Below, one piece after another: positions 1 to 5,898 of a stretch of DNA of 17,704 nt (position 1 is the stretch's first letter; each line of letters starts with the position of its first letter). The DNA is taken from contig CAUCXP010000012.1 in NCBI GenBank assembly GCA_958446785.1, positions 1 to 17,704 on the forward strand. Reading direction: 5' to 3'. The DNA is from an uncultured Collinsella sp. Lineage in GTDB: Bacteria > Actinomycetota > Coriobacteriia > Coriobacteriales > Coriobacteriaceae. Under the pieces are notes generated by a model, which saw nothing but the letters and a program-made list of their open reading frames with translations, was not told where the DNA came from and made no database searches. The position numbers and the translations under genes were made by a program.

Positions 1-173
1 AGGTGCCCCTCGATTATCTCGATCCCCTTGTACTCGCACAGCTTCCTGAGGATCTCCCCTATGTCGCTCCTGATTTGGTTGTAGATCACTTTGCGCCTAT
101 ACTTCGGCGTGAACGCGATGTGGTACTTGCACATCCACTTCGTGTGGGAAAGGCTGTAGGCCTTCTGGGCCAT
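1..173 (-). CDS. tnpA: IS200/IS605 family transposase TnpA, N-terminal part (cut by window edge)
   Basis: Y1-type HUH transposase that nicks and joins single-stranded element ends. Only the first 57 residues are present, and the frame is open to the window edge. The translation begins MAQKAYSLSHTKWMCKYHIA, followed by FTPKYRRKVIY and later LCEYKGIEIIEGHL. This is the characteristic N-terminus of the family, lying ahead of the HUH motif, which would be beyond the edge. The ATG at 173-171 has an AAGGGGTGG ribosome binding site about 6 bases upstream. That site is part of an inverted repeat (179-191 with 228-240) that could hide it in the mRNA. It reads in the same direction as nagB and lies downstream of the nagB terminator. 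Whether the full gene is intact cannot be judged here. Confidence 0.9.
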   Translation of the reverse strand, partial: MAQKAYSLSHTKWMCKYHIAFTPKYRRKVIYNQIRSDIGEILRKLCEYKGIEIIEGH

Positions 174-178
174 GGCGA

Positions 179-240
179 CCACCCCTTCGACTCGAATTCT
201 TGACGGCCTGAACAATCGTCAATATCGGTCGGAGGGGTGG
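179..240 (-). promoter_or_regulatory. tnpA leader hairpin sequestering the ribosome binding site
   Basis: Bases 179-191 and 228-240 form an inverted repeat matching at 12 of 13 positions. In the tnpA transcript the downstream arm contains the AAGGGGTGG ribosome binding site. IS200 of enterobacteria is known to repress its own transposase translation with such a leader stem-loop. The same role here is inferred from sequence only. Confidence 0.65.
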
Positions 241-260
241 CTTTGTAAAGCCGTTTGTCT

Positions 261-306
261 CCACCCGCGTAGCGGGTGGTTTAAAGCTGGCCGCTGCGCG
301 GCCAGC
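261..306. repeat. Two adjacent perfect hairpins of the IS200-type end
   Basis: Hairpin one is CCACCCGC (261-268), loop GTA, GCGGGTGG (272-279). Hairpin two is GCTGGCCGC (286-294), loop TGC, GCGGCCAGC (298-306). Such hairpins are recognised by TnpA in this family and may also stop read-through from nagB into tnpA. Confidence 0.75.
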
Positions 307-324
307 AGACTAAAGTCTTGAAAA

Positions 325-351
325 CAAAAAGGCCCCCGCAAAGCGGAGGCC
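325..351 (-). terminator. Rho-independent terminator of nagB
   Basis: On the minus strand a 9-bp stem (343-351 pairing with 331-339, one G-T wobble) with a three-base loop is followed by TTTTTG (330-325). It lies 34 bases after the nagB stop codon. Confidence 0.9.
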
Positions 352-385
352 TTAGGCAAGGCTATGTCGAGATGCAGGATTCGCG

Positions 386-1114
386 CTACTCGCAGAGCGA
401 AAGGGCGGCCTCGTCGGCAACGACAACGCAGTTGGTGTGCAGCTGCAGGATCGAAGCCGGGCACGCGGGCGTAACCGGACCATAGCACATGTCATGCACG
501 GCCTGAGCCTTGGCCTCGCCGTTGGCGACGACTAGGATCATGCGGGCATACATGATGGTCTGGGTACCCATGGTGTAGGCCTGACGGGGAACATCGTCGA
601 TGCTGTCGAACAGGCGGCTGTTGGCCTGAATGGTGCTCTCGGTGAGGTCGACGCAGTGCGTGCCCTTGGAGAAGTGGTCATCGGGCTCGTTGAAACCGAT
701 GTGGCCGTTGTTGCCAATGCCGAGCAGCTGCAGATCCGGGTAACCGGCGGCGGCGACGATCTTGTCGTACTCAGAGCAGGCAGCGGCGGCGTCGGGGTTG
801 GAACCGTCGGGCACATGCGTGTTGTTCAGGTCGATGTTGATGTGATCGAAGAAGTTCTCACGCATGAAGTAGTGATAGCTCTGGGGATCGTCGTGCGAAA
901 GGCCGCGATACTCGTCCAGGTTGTAGGTGCTGACCTCGGCAAAGTCGACGTCGCCCTTCTCGTACCAAGCAGCGAGCTGCTTGTAGGCACCGATCGGGGT
1001 GGAGCCGGTGGCAAGACCCAGCACGCAATCGGGCTTGAGGATAACCTGCGCCGAGATGATATTGGCGGCCTTGCGGCTCATATCCTCGTAGTCTTTAGCT
1101 TTAATGATCTTCAT
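386..1114 (-). CDS. nagB: Glucosamine-6-phosphate deaminase
   Basis: Converts glucosamine 6-phosphate to fructose 6-phosphate and ammonia in the cytoplasm, the step that feeds amino sugars into glycolysis. The protein is 242 residues, normal for the short NagB type. Visible motifs are the phosphate-binding GLATGSTP near residue 33, the catalytic Asp in TYNLDEYRGL (Asp67, matching Asp72 of E. coli) and GIGNNGHIGFNEP with the catalytic His near 138. A longer reading frame extends upstream to 1279, but I chose the ATG at 1114-1112. It has an AGAAAGGA ribosome binding site and gives the conserved start MKIIKAKDYE. The gene is followed by a clear terminator. It lies downstream of a PTS EIIA gene and of glmM, which fits amino-sugar turnover. 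I see no convincing promoter or NagR-type operator in the 270 bases upstream. Confidence 0.96.
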   Translation of the reverse strand: MKIIKAKDYEDMSRKAANIISAQVILKPDCVLGLATGSTPIGAYKQLAAWYEKGDVDFAEVSTYNLDEYRGLSHDDPQSYHYFMRENFFDHINIDLNNTHVPDGSNPDAAAACSEYDKIVAAAGYPDLQLLGIGNNGHIGFNEPDDHFSKGTHCVDLTESTIQANSRLFDSIDDVPRQAYTMGTQTIMYARMILVVANGEAKAQAVHDMCYGPVTPACPASILQLHTNCVVVADEAALSLCE

Positions 1115-1314
1115 TACGCGTCCTTTCTCGTACAAGAGAGGCAAGGCTCCCCTTACAAGCACTTGCCCGCGGCCCGCGTCGGCCGCAACCAACGTGTGCG
1201 GCCACCAGGGCGAGGTCGCGTAATGTATGTGTCTCGTGTCTAGCCGCGTCGAGGCCCCTGCCCGTCCACGGTGACCCAAAGCCGTTTAGCTTCGGACAAA
1301 TCCCATCTTGCCAC

Positions 1315-1344
1315 GGAGGGCGCCCTCTTTCAAGGGCGCCCTCC
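1315..1344 (-). terminator. Strong hairpin between the EIIA gene and nagB, possible terminator
   Basis: A perfect 11-bp inverted repeat (1315-1325 with 1334-1344, arm GGAGGGCGCCC) with an 8-base loop lies 43 bases past the EIIA stop. There is no run of T on either side, so it may be a weak terminator, an mRNA-stabilising hairpin or a processing site. Confidence 0.5.
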
Positions 1345-1386
1345 ATAAACGTGTTTGAATTGTAGGCTAATGGCCACGTGCACTTG

Positions 1387-1884
1387 CTAGCGCTCGCGAG
1401 CAACGATGAGCTGGTCCATCTCTTCGACATGCGCACCAACGGAGCCCTTGATACTCGAGAACTCAACGGAGTTGCACACCAAGATGGGAACCGTCACATC
1501 GTAGCCCTCGGCAGCAATTGCCTCGCGATCGAACTCGATGAGCACGTCACCCTTATGGACGACATCGCCCACCTGTGCATGCACGCTAAAATGCTTGCCC
1601 TCAAGCTGAACAGTGTCCAAACCAACGTGGATGAGCACGTCTAGGCCATCGACCGTGTTGAGCGCAACGGCGTGACCCGTGGGAAAAATGGCCTCGACCT
1701 TGGCGTCTGCCGGCGCAATCACACGCGTGCCGGTAGGCTGAATCGCCACGCCCTGGCCCAAAAGGCCGGTGGCAAACGTCTGGTCGTTTACCTCGGAGAG
1801 CGGAATGACGTCGCCCGAGATGGGAGCATCCAGCGTAAGGACTCGACCACGCATACCAAAAGACCTTAGGACTTTAGTGAACAT
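1387..1884 (-). CDS. crr: PTS EIIA protein, glucose/N-acetylglucosamine (Crr) type
   Basis: Carries a phosphoryl group from HPr to a membrane EIIBC permease during sugar uptake by the phosphotransferase system. The 165-residue protein covers one complete EIIA type 1 domain. The two active-site histidines are visible: His71 in FPTGHAVAL and His86 in VLIHVGLDTVQLEG, which correspond to His75 and His90 of E. coli EIIA-Glc. An upstream ATG at 1905 is in frame but has no ribosome binding site. The ATG at 1884-1882 follows GAGGGGGAG and gives the usual length. It starts 70 bases after the glmM stop, on the same strand, with no terminator in between, so co-transcription is possible. No EIIB or EIIC gene is in the window, so the sugar specificity is unknown. 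A link to amino sugars is suggested only by the neighbours. Confidence 0.92.
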   Translation of the reverse strand: MFTKVLRSFGMRGRVLTLDAPISGDVIPLSEVNDQTFATGLLGQGVAIQPTGTRVIAPADAKVEAIFPTGHAVALNTVDGLDVLIHVGLDTVQLEGKHFSVHAQVGDVVHKGDVLIEFDREAIAAEGYDVTVPILVCNSVEFSSIKGSVGAHVEEMDQLIVARER

Positions 1885-1954
1885 GCTCCCCCTCGGACAT
1901 ACCAATCAATCAAATAACCTTAACAGTTTACCACTTGGCACCCGTTTTTGACCA

Positions 1955-3292
1955 TTAGGGAAGTTCGCGCTTGACAACCTCGACGATGTCGTCGACAACG
2001 CGCTGGGTCAGCTCGTGCGTCTCGGCCTCGGCCATCACGCGGACCAGCGGCTCGGTACCGCTCGGGCGCACCAGAATGCGGCCGCGGCCGTCAAGCTCCT
2101 TCTCGGCGGCAGCGACGGCATCCCAGATGGGCTGGCAATCGTCCAGGCCGGCCTTGTTGTCGGAATGCACGTTGACGAGTACCTGCGGGTACTTCTTCAT
2201 GATGCCGGCAAGATCAGTGAGGGTACGACCGGTGCGCTTGAGCACGGCCAGCAGCTGCAGAGCCGTCACCAGGCCGTCACCGGTGGTGTTGTGCTCCAGG
2301 AAGATGATGTGGCCGGACTGTTCGCCGCCGATGACGGCGCCATCCGCGAGCATGCGCTCCAAAACGTAGCGGTCCCCCACGGCGGTCTGAACCATCTCGA
2401 AGCCCTGCTCCTTCATAGCGATGGAGAAGCCAAGGTTGCACATGACGGTCGAGACGATCTCGGAGTTGGCGAGCTTGCCGCGGGCGGCGAGGTCAGAACC
2501 GCAGATAGCCAGGATGTAGTCACCGTCGATCTCATTGCCCTCGCCGTCGACGAACAGCACGCGGTCGGCGTCGCCGTCGTGGGCCAGGCCGATATCGGCG
2601 TGGGTGCGCAGCACGAGCTCGCGCAGGGGCTCAAGGTGAGTGGAGCCGCACTCAACGTTAATGTCGGTGCCGCAGTAATCAGTGTTGATGGCATGGACCG
2701 TGGCGCCCAGGCGCTGCAGCGCAGCGGGCGTGGTCTGGCAGGAAGCACCGTGGCCGCAGTCGACGGCAACAACCAGGCCATCGAGCTTAAGGCCGTCGAG
2801 CGTGCTGATGGCATGATCGACATAGGCCTTGCGGGCGTCTTTCATCTTGATAATGTGGCCCACGCCGGCACCGGTCGGCAGCGTGTCGGCAGCCATGGCC
2901 TCCTCGGACATGACCCAGGCGCTGATCTCTTCCTCGACAGCATCGGGAAGCTTCATACCCTTGCGGCTAAAGAACTTGATGCCGTTGAACTCCGGCGGAT
3001 TATGCGAAGCAGAGATGACGATGCCGCCGTCGAGCTCGTTTTGGACGGTGAGCAGCGCCACGGCCGGCGTAGGGATAACGCCGCAGCAATGCGGACGGCC
3101 GCCCTCTGCCATAATGCCAGCGGTCAGAGCACTCTCGAGCATGGTACCCGAAAGACGCGTGTCGCGGCCGATGCAGATGTCCGGGCCAAGGAACTTGGTC
3201 GCCGCGCGGCCCAGGCGAAACGCGAGGTCGCACGAGAGGTCGGCATTGGCGACGCCACGGACGCCGTCGGTACCGAAGATGTTCTGGGGCAT
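1955..3292 (-). CDS. glmM: Phosphoglucosamine mutase
   Basis: Interconverts glucosamine 6-phosphate and glucosamine 1-phosphate, the first committed steps to UDP-GlcNAc for peptidoglycan. The 445-residue protein has all four landmarks of the phosphohexomutase family in order. These are the catalytic phosphoserine loop ISASHNPP (Ser96), the magnesium loop DGDADR (about 239-244), the sugar-binding GGEQSGH (about 322-328) and the phosphate-binding RPSGTEP (about 409-415). The N-terminal FGTDGVRG separates GlmM from other mutases. The ATG at 3292 has an AAGGAG site 8 bases upstream. It lies behind the strong terminator of rplM-rpsI, so it probably has its own promoter; TATATC at 3322-3317 is a weak -10 candidate. 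NagB acts in the opposite metabolic direction on the same substrate. Confidence 0.97.
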   Translation of the reverse strand: MPQNIFGTDGVRGVANADLSCDLAFRLGRAATKFLGPDICIGRDTRLSGTMLESALTAGIMAEGGRPHCCGVIPTPAVALLTVQNELDGGIVISASHNPPEFNGIKFFSRKGMKLPDAVEEEISAWVMSEEAMAADTLPTGAGVGHIIKMKDARKAYVDHAISTLDGLKLDGLVVAVDCGHGASCQTTPAALQRLGATVHAINTDYCGTDINVECGSTHLEPLRELVLRTHADIGLAHDGDADRVLFVDGEGNEIDGDYILAICGSDLAARGKLANSEIVSTVMCNLGFSIAMKEQGFEMVQTAVGDRYVLERMLADGAVIGGEQSGHIIFLEHNTTGDGLVTALQLLAVLKRTGRTLTDLAGIMKKYPQVLVNVHSDNKAGLDDCQPIWDAVAAAEKELDGRGRILVRPSGTEPLVRVMAEAETHELTQRVVDDIVEVVKRELP

Positions 3293-3340
3293 AGGATCGC
3301 TCCTTCCCTAGCAGGCGATATACAACCGCCCACCCTAGTC

Positions 3341-3384
3341 GAAAAAGAAAAGCGGGACCCGCCGAGGAATCGGCAGGCCCCGCT
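3341..3384 (-). terminator. Rho-independent terminator of the rplM-rpsI operon
   Basis: On the minus strand a 15-bp stem (3384-3370 with 3365-3351, two wobble pairs) with a four-base loop is followed by TTTCTTTTTC (3350-3341). It sits 31 bases after the rpsI stop codon and ends before glmM. Confidence 0.95.
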
Positions 3385-3415
3385 TGTACATTGTATCTCG
3401 AAAGGAGATAAAACC

Positions 3416-3811
<396 letters not shown>

Positions 3812-3813
3812 CT

Positions 3814-4257
3814 TTAAGCCTCCAGCTCAATCTTCGTGGGGTTCTGGGCAGCATGCGGATGCTCGGCACCAGCGTAGACCTTAAGCTTGGTCATCTGGGC
3901 ACGGCCGAGGGTGGTCTTGGGCAGCATACCGCGAACGGCGCGCTCGATGACCTTCTCCGGGTGCTTCTCCATAGCCTGGCGGAAGCTCTCAGCCTTGAGG
4001 CCGCCGTTGTAGCCGCTGTGGCGATAATAGGTCTTCGTGTCGGCCTTGTTACCGGTAAGCTGGACCTTATCGGCGTTGATGACGACAACGAAGTCGCCGC
4101 AGTCGCTGTTGGGCGTGAACTGGGGCTTGTTCTTACCGCGCAGGATCATTGCGATCTGGGTGGCAAGACGGCCCAGGACAGCACCATCGGCGTCGACGAG
4201 AACCCAGTTGCGCTGGACCTCGCCCTGCTTGGCGTAGTGAGTCGATTTCGAAATCAC
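3814..4257 (-). CDS. rplM: 50S ribosomal protein L13 (uL13), GTG start
   Basis: Early-assembling protein of the large ribosomal subunit. The product is 147 residues, usual for bacteria. It contains the family signature [20 protein letters not shown] and the preceding sequences [10 protein letters not shown] and [11 protein letters not shown]. The start codon is GTG (4257-4255), with GGAGGAG about 7 bases upstream, and gives the N-terminus [12 protein letters not shown] well-formed vegetative promoter lies about 65 bases upstream, with a short leader that can fold at its 5' end. It forms a two-gene operon with rpsI. Confidence 0.98.
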   Translation of the reverse strand: MISKSTHYAKQGEVQRNWVLVDADGAVLGRLATQIAMILRGKNKPQFTPNSDCGDFVVVINADKVQLTGNKADTKTYYRHSGYNGGLKAESFRQAMEKHPEKVIERAVRGMLPKTTLGRAQMTKLKVYAGAEHPHAAQNPTKIELEA

Positions 4258-4285
4258 TTAGACTCCTCCATGTACAGTACGTGTT

Positions 4286-4317
4286 GTTACAGAGATTCAC
4301 GGGGCTCTGCAAGTAAC
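4286..4317 (-). promoter_or_regulatory. Possible 5' leader hairpin of the rplM-rpsI mRNA
   Basis: The predicted leader starts near 4317. Its first bases can pair as GTTAC-TTG-CAGAG with CTCTGTAAC (arms 4317-4305 and 4294-4286). The hairpin sits at the very 5' end of the transcript and ends 28 bases before the start codon. L13 leader RNAs are known in Firmicutes; whether this is one is unproven. Confidence 0.35.
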
Positions 4318-4323
4318 CCGTCC

Positions 4324-4351
4324 ATATTACCCCGCTCGCCGTACGAGTCAA
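4324..4351 (-). promoter_or_regulatory. Vegetative promoter of rplM-rpsI
   Basis: On the minus strand TTGACT (4351-4346) and TAATAT (4329-4324) are separated by 16 bases. Each matches the sigma-70/sigma-A consensus at five of six positions. The distance to the rplM start is about 65 bases. Confidence 0.85.
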
Positions 4352-4451
4352 CAGGTATTTTGGCTCCGACCAGAGTTTCTGCACATGTCATCCACGAGCC
4401 GTGATTTTTCCAACTCTTTAGCTGTTGTCATTTTTTGAGGGTTCGCCGTCG

Positions 4452-5330
4452 CTAGCGCTCAACGAACTCTTGGATTTCCGCGAGCAGGCGCTTTGCCTCC
4501 TGACGGCCCTGGATATACAGGTCCAAAAGCTTTGCCGGATCGTGCTCGACATGGCCGACCTCGACCGGCTTTTGCGGAGCGATGACCAGCGCGCGGCCCT
4601 CGCGCTCATACTTCCACAGGTGCATGCGCTGGAGGTTATAGCGGTCGTGGCGCGTCTCGATAGCCTCGAGCAGGTAGGGGTAGTCGGCATAGCGGGCGCG
4701 CGCGGCAGGCATAAACTCGTAGGGCTTTTTCTCGTACGAGCGGTCCTGGGTGACGATGACGACCGCACGGTCGAAGCCCGCCTCCTCGAGCACATGCTCG
4801 ATAGGAACCGAATCGGCCACGCCGCCGTCGACGTATTTGTGCCCGTCGATCTCGACCGGCGGCGTCACCAGCGGCAGCGAGGTGGAGGCGCGCACAGCAT
4901 CGAGGTCGAGCACGGCGCTTTTGACCGGCAGGTAGGCAGCGGTTCCAAACAGCATGTCCGTCGCGACGGCGTACATCTCGATGGGGCTCGCGTCGAACGC
5001 CTCGTTGTCAAAGGGATCCAGGCGGTCCTGGATATCGTTGAAGATAAAGTCGTAACCCACGATGGAGCCCGTGGATGCGAAGGATGCGGCACCCATGTAG
5101 CGGTTGTCATTGCAGAAGGTCAGGTTGATGCGATTGACGCGACCGATCTGGTGTGACTTGTAGTTGACGCCGTTGAGCGCACCGGCCGATACGCCATATA
5201 CCGCCGGAATTTCGACACCGGCCTCCATGAGAACGTCGAGCACGCCGGCGGTAAACTGCCCACGAAAACTGCCACCCTCCAAGACGAGCGCGACCTTGCC
5301 GGCGTTCTTTGCCTTATCTTCTGCAGTCAT
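4452..5330 (-). CDS. Patatin-like phospholipase family protein
   Basis: Predicted cytoplasmic serine acyl hydrolase with a Ser-Asp dyad, of the YjjU/RssA-like bacterial patatin group. The 292-residue protein shows the glycine-rich oxyanion loop LEGGSFRGQFTAG (about 17-29), the nucleophile elbow GVSAG with Ser48, and the catalytic Asp168 in VDGGVADSVP. All three are intact, so it should be active. There is no signal peptide or membrane segment. The ATG at 5330 has a near-perfect GGAGGTCAAT ribosome binding site. It lies upstream of rplM on the same strand, but rplM has its own promoter, so no operon need be assumed. Downstream of the stop I see no clear terminator. The substrate is unknown; family members act on phospholipids or other acyl esters. 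Confidence 0.93.
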   Translation of the reverse strand: MTAEDKAKNAGKVALVLEGGSFRGQFTAGVLDVLMEAGVEIPAVYGVSAGALNGVNYKSHQIGRVNRINLTFCNDNRYMGAASFASTGSIVGYDFIFNDIQDRLDPFDNEAFDASPIEMYAVATDMLFGTAAYLPVKSAVLDLDAVRASTSLPLVTPPVEIDGHKYVDGGVADSVPIEHVLEEAGFDRAVVIVTQDRSYEKKPYEFMPAARARYADYPYLLEAIETRHDRYNLQRMHLWKYEREGRALVIAPQKPVEVGHVEHDPAKLLDLYIQGRQEAKRLLAEIQEFVER

Positions 5331-5419
5331 ATTGACCTCCTGCGATTGCGTTTTGACTTTCTTCTACCCAGTTTTGGGATGGAGGGCGCATGGGTTTTGG
5401 AGTTGAGGGGGCGGCTGGC

Positions 5420-5638
5420 GGAAAGCACGTCCCGTTCTGAGGGGCGATTCCGGGATGCGCTTTCCGCCTGGGTTGCCATGGGGAAAGCATGTCCCACTCT
5501 ACGGCTCGATTCCGGGTCGCAGCTTCCACTTGAGGCGTCATCCGGAAAATGTATCCCATTCCGAGCTTAGATTCCGGGATGCGGTTTCCGCCTGGGCAGT
5601 CATTGGGAAAACGCGTCCCACTCTGCGTCACTGAGGCG
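5420..5638. repeat. Degenerate 62-bp tandem repeat, three and a half units
   Basis: Units begin with GGAAA at 5420, 5482, 5544 and 5606, an exact 62-base spacing. Shared blocks are GGAAA-n-GTCCCA-TCT, GATTCCGGG and TTCC-C-TG. The unit is diverged in sequence but fixed in length. Within a unit, the first and third blocks are imperfect inverted repeats. For example, GGAAAGCACGTCCCG at 5420 pairs with CGGGATGCGCTTTCC ending at 5465, with one mismatch and one wobble. Each unit could therefore fold into a hairpin. Confidence 0.85.
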
Positions 5639-5646
5639 TTTTCTTT

Positions 5647-5687
5647 ACGCCCGCGCCCTGCATAGAGTTCGATTCTCCGCGGTACGG
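5647..5687 (+). repeat. 41-bp direct repeat, copy 1
   Basis: It begins ACGCCCGCGCCC and ends CCGCGGTACGG, and it contains GAGTTCGATTCTC, which resembles a tRNA T-arm. It differs from copy 2 at a single base (T versus C at the 16th position). No tRNA body lies upstream, so it is not a complete tRNA gene. Confidence 0.9.
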
Positions 5688-5771
5688 GGGATCCGTTGAT
5701 GCTGGGCGAGGCCAGCTGAAATTCGATAAACATCGCATCTATATTGGGCTGAGGCTTTGCGCGAAGAATCC

Positions 5772-5852
5772 GCGTATTTGCTTCGCAAATACGCACCGGC
5801 TTCGGCCGGCTGCCGCCGCCCTCGCCCGCGGGCTACAAACGCTTCGCGTTTG
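5772..5852. repeat. Cluster of perfect hairpins
   Basis: GCGTATTTGC (5772-5781), loop TTC, GCAAATACGC (5785-5794) is a perfect 10-bp stem. CAAACGC (5836-5842), loop TTC, GCGTTTG (5846-5852) is a perfect 7-bp stem. A CCGG-rich palindrome lies between them. The shared TTC loop suggests related elements. Neither has a T run, so they are not typical terminators. Confidence 0.75.
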
Positions 5853-5856
5853 CTTA

Positions 5857-5897
5857 ACGCCCGCGCCCTGCACAGAGTTCGATTCTCCGCGGTACGG
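5857..5897 (+). repeat. 41-bp direct repeat, copy 2, abutting the integrase gene; candidate attachment site
   Basis: It is identical to copy 1 except for one base. The similarity stops exactly at the edge of the integrase gene, whose stop codon is 5901-5899: after GGTACGG copy 1 continues GGGATCC while this copy continues ACTAGAA. This fits a prophage junction (attL or attR) in which a repeat copy served as attB. It is an inference, because the other prophage end is not in the window. Confidence 0.5.
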
Positions 5898-5898
5898 A

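Larger units (their letters stand above)
1..320 (-). mobile_element. Partial IS200/IS605-family element, end with hairpins plus start of tnpA
   Basis: The left edge holds the beginning of an IS200-type Y1 transposase gene. It is preceded by a short non-coding stretch dense in perfect hairpins: 261-279 (8-bp stem), 286-306 (9-bp stem) and 239-252 (6-bp stem). Subterminal hairpins instead of inverted terminal repeats are typical of the IS200/IS605 family, which transposes as single-stranded DNA. The element end probably lies near 307-325, just behind the nagB terminator, but I cannot fix the exact base. The rest of the element is outside the window. Confidence 0.82.
5331..5898. other. Gene-free repeat region between host genes and prophage
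   Basis: This 570-base stretch has no credible gene. A minus-strand frame of 160 codons (5314-5796) runs through it. However, that frame crosses a tandem repeat whose 62-base period is not a multiple of three, and it has no ribosome binding site I can see. The region holds the 62-bp tandem repeat, a 41-bp direct repeat and several perfect hairpins, each listed separately. Confidence 0.7.

Noticed and set aside
386..1279. Long nagB form starting at 1279
   Set aside because: The extension has no family similarity or ribosome binding site. The ATG at 1114 gives the conserved start.
4425..5156. Plus-strand frame of 243 codons opposite the patatin gene
   Set aside because: The minus strand encodes an intact patatin with GVSAG and DGG motifs and a good ribosome binding site, so this is a shadow.
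5647..5687. tRNA gene suggested by GAGTTCGATTCTC
   Set aside because: There is no acceptor, D-arm or anticodon arm upstream that pairs with it. Only the T-arm-like piece is there.
5314..5796. Minus-strand frame of 160 codons before the patatin gene
   Set aside because: It crosses the 62-bp tandem repeat in shifting frames, so it is a chance opening in repeats.
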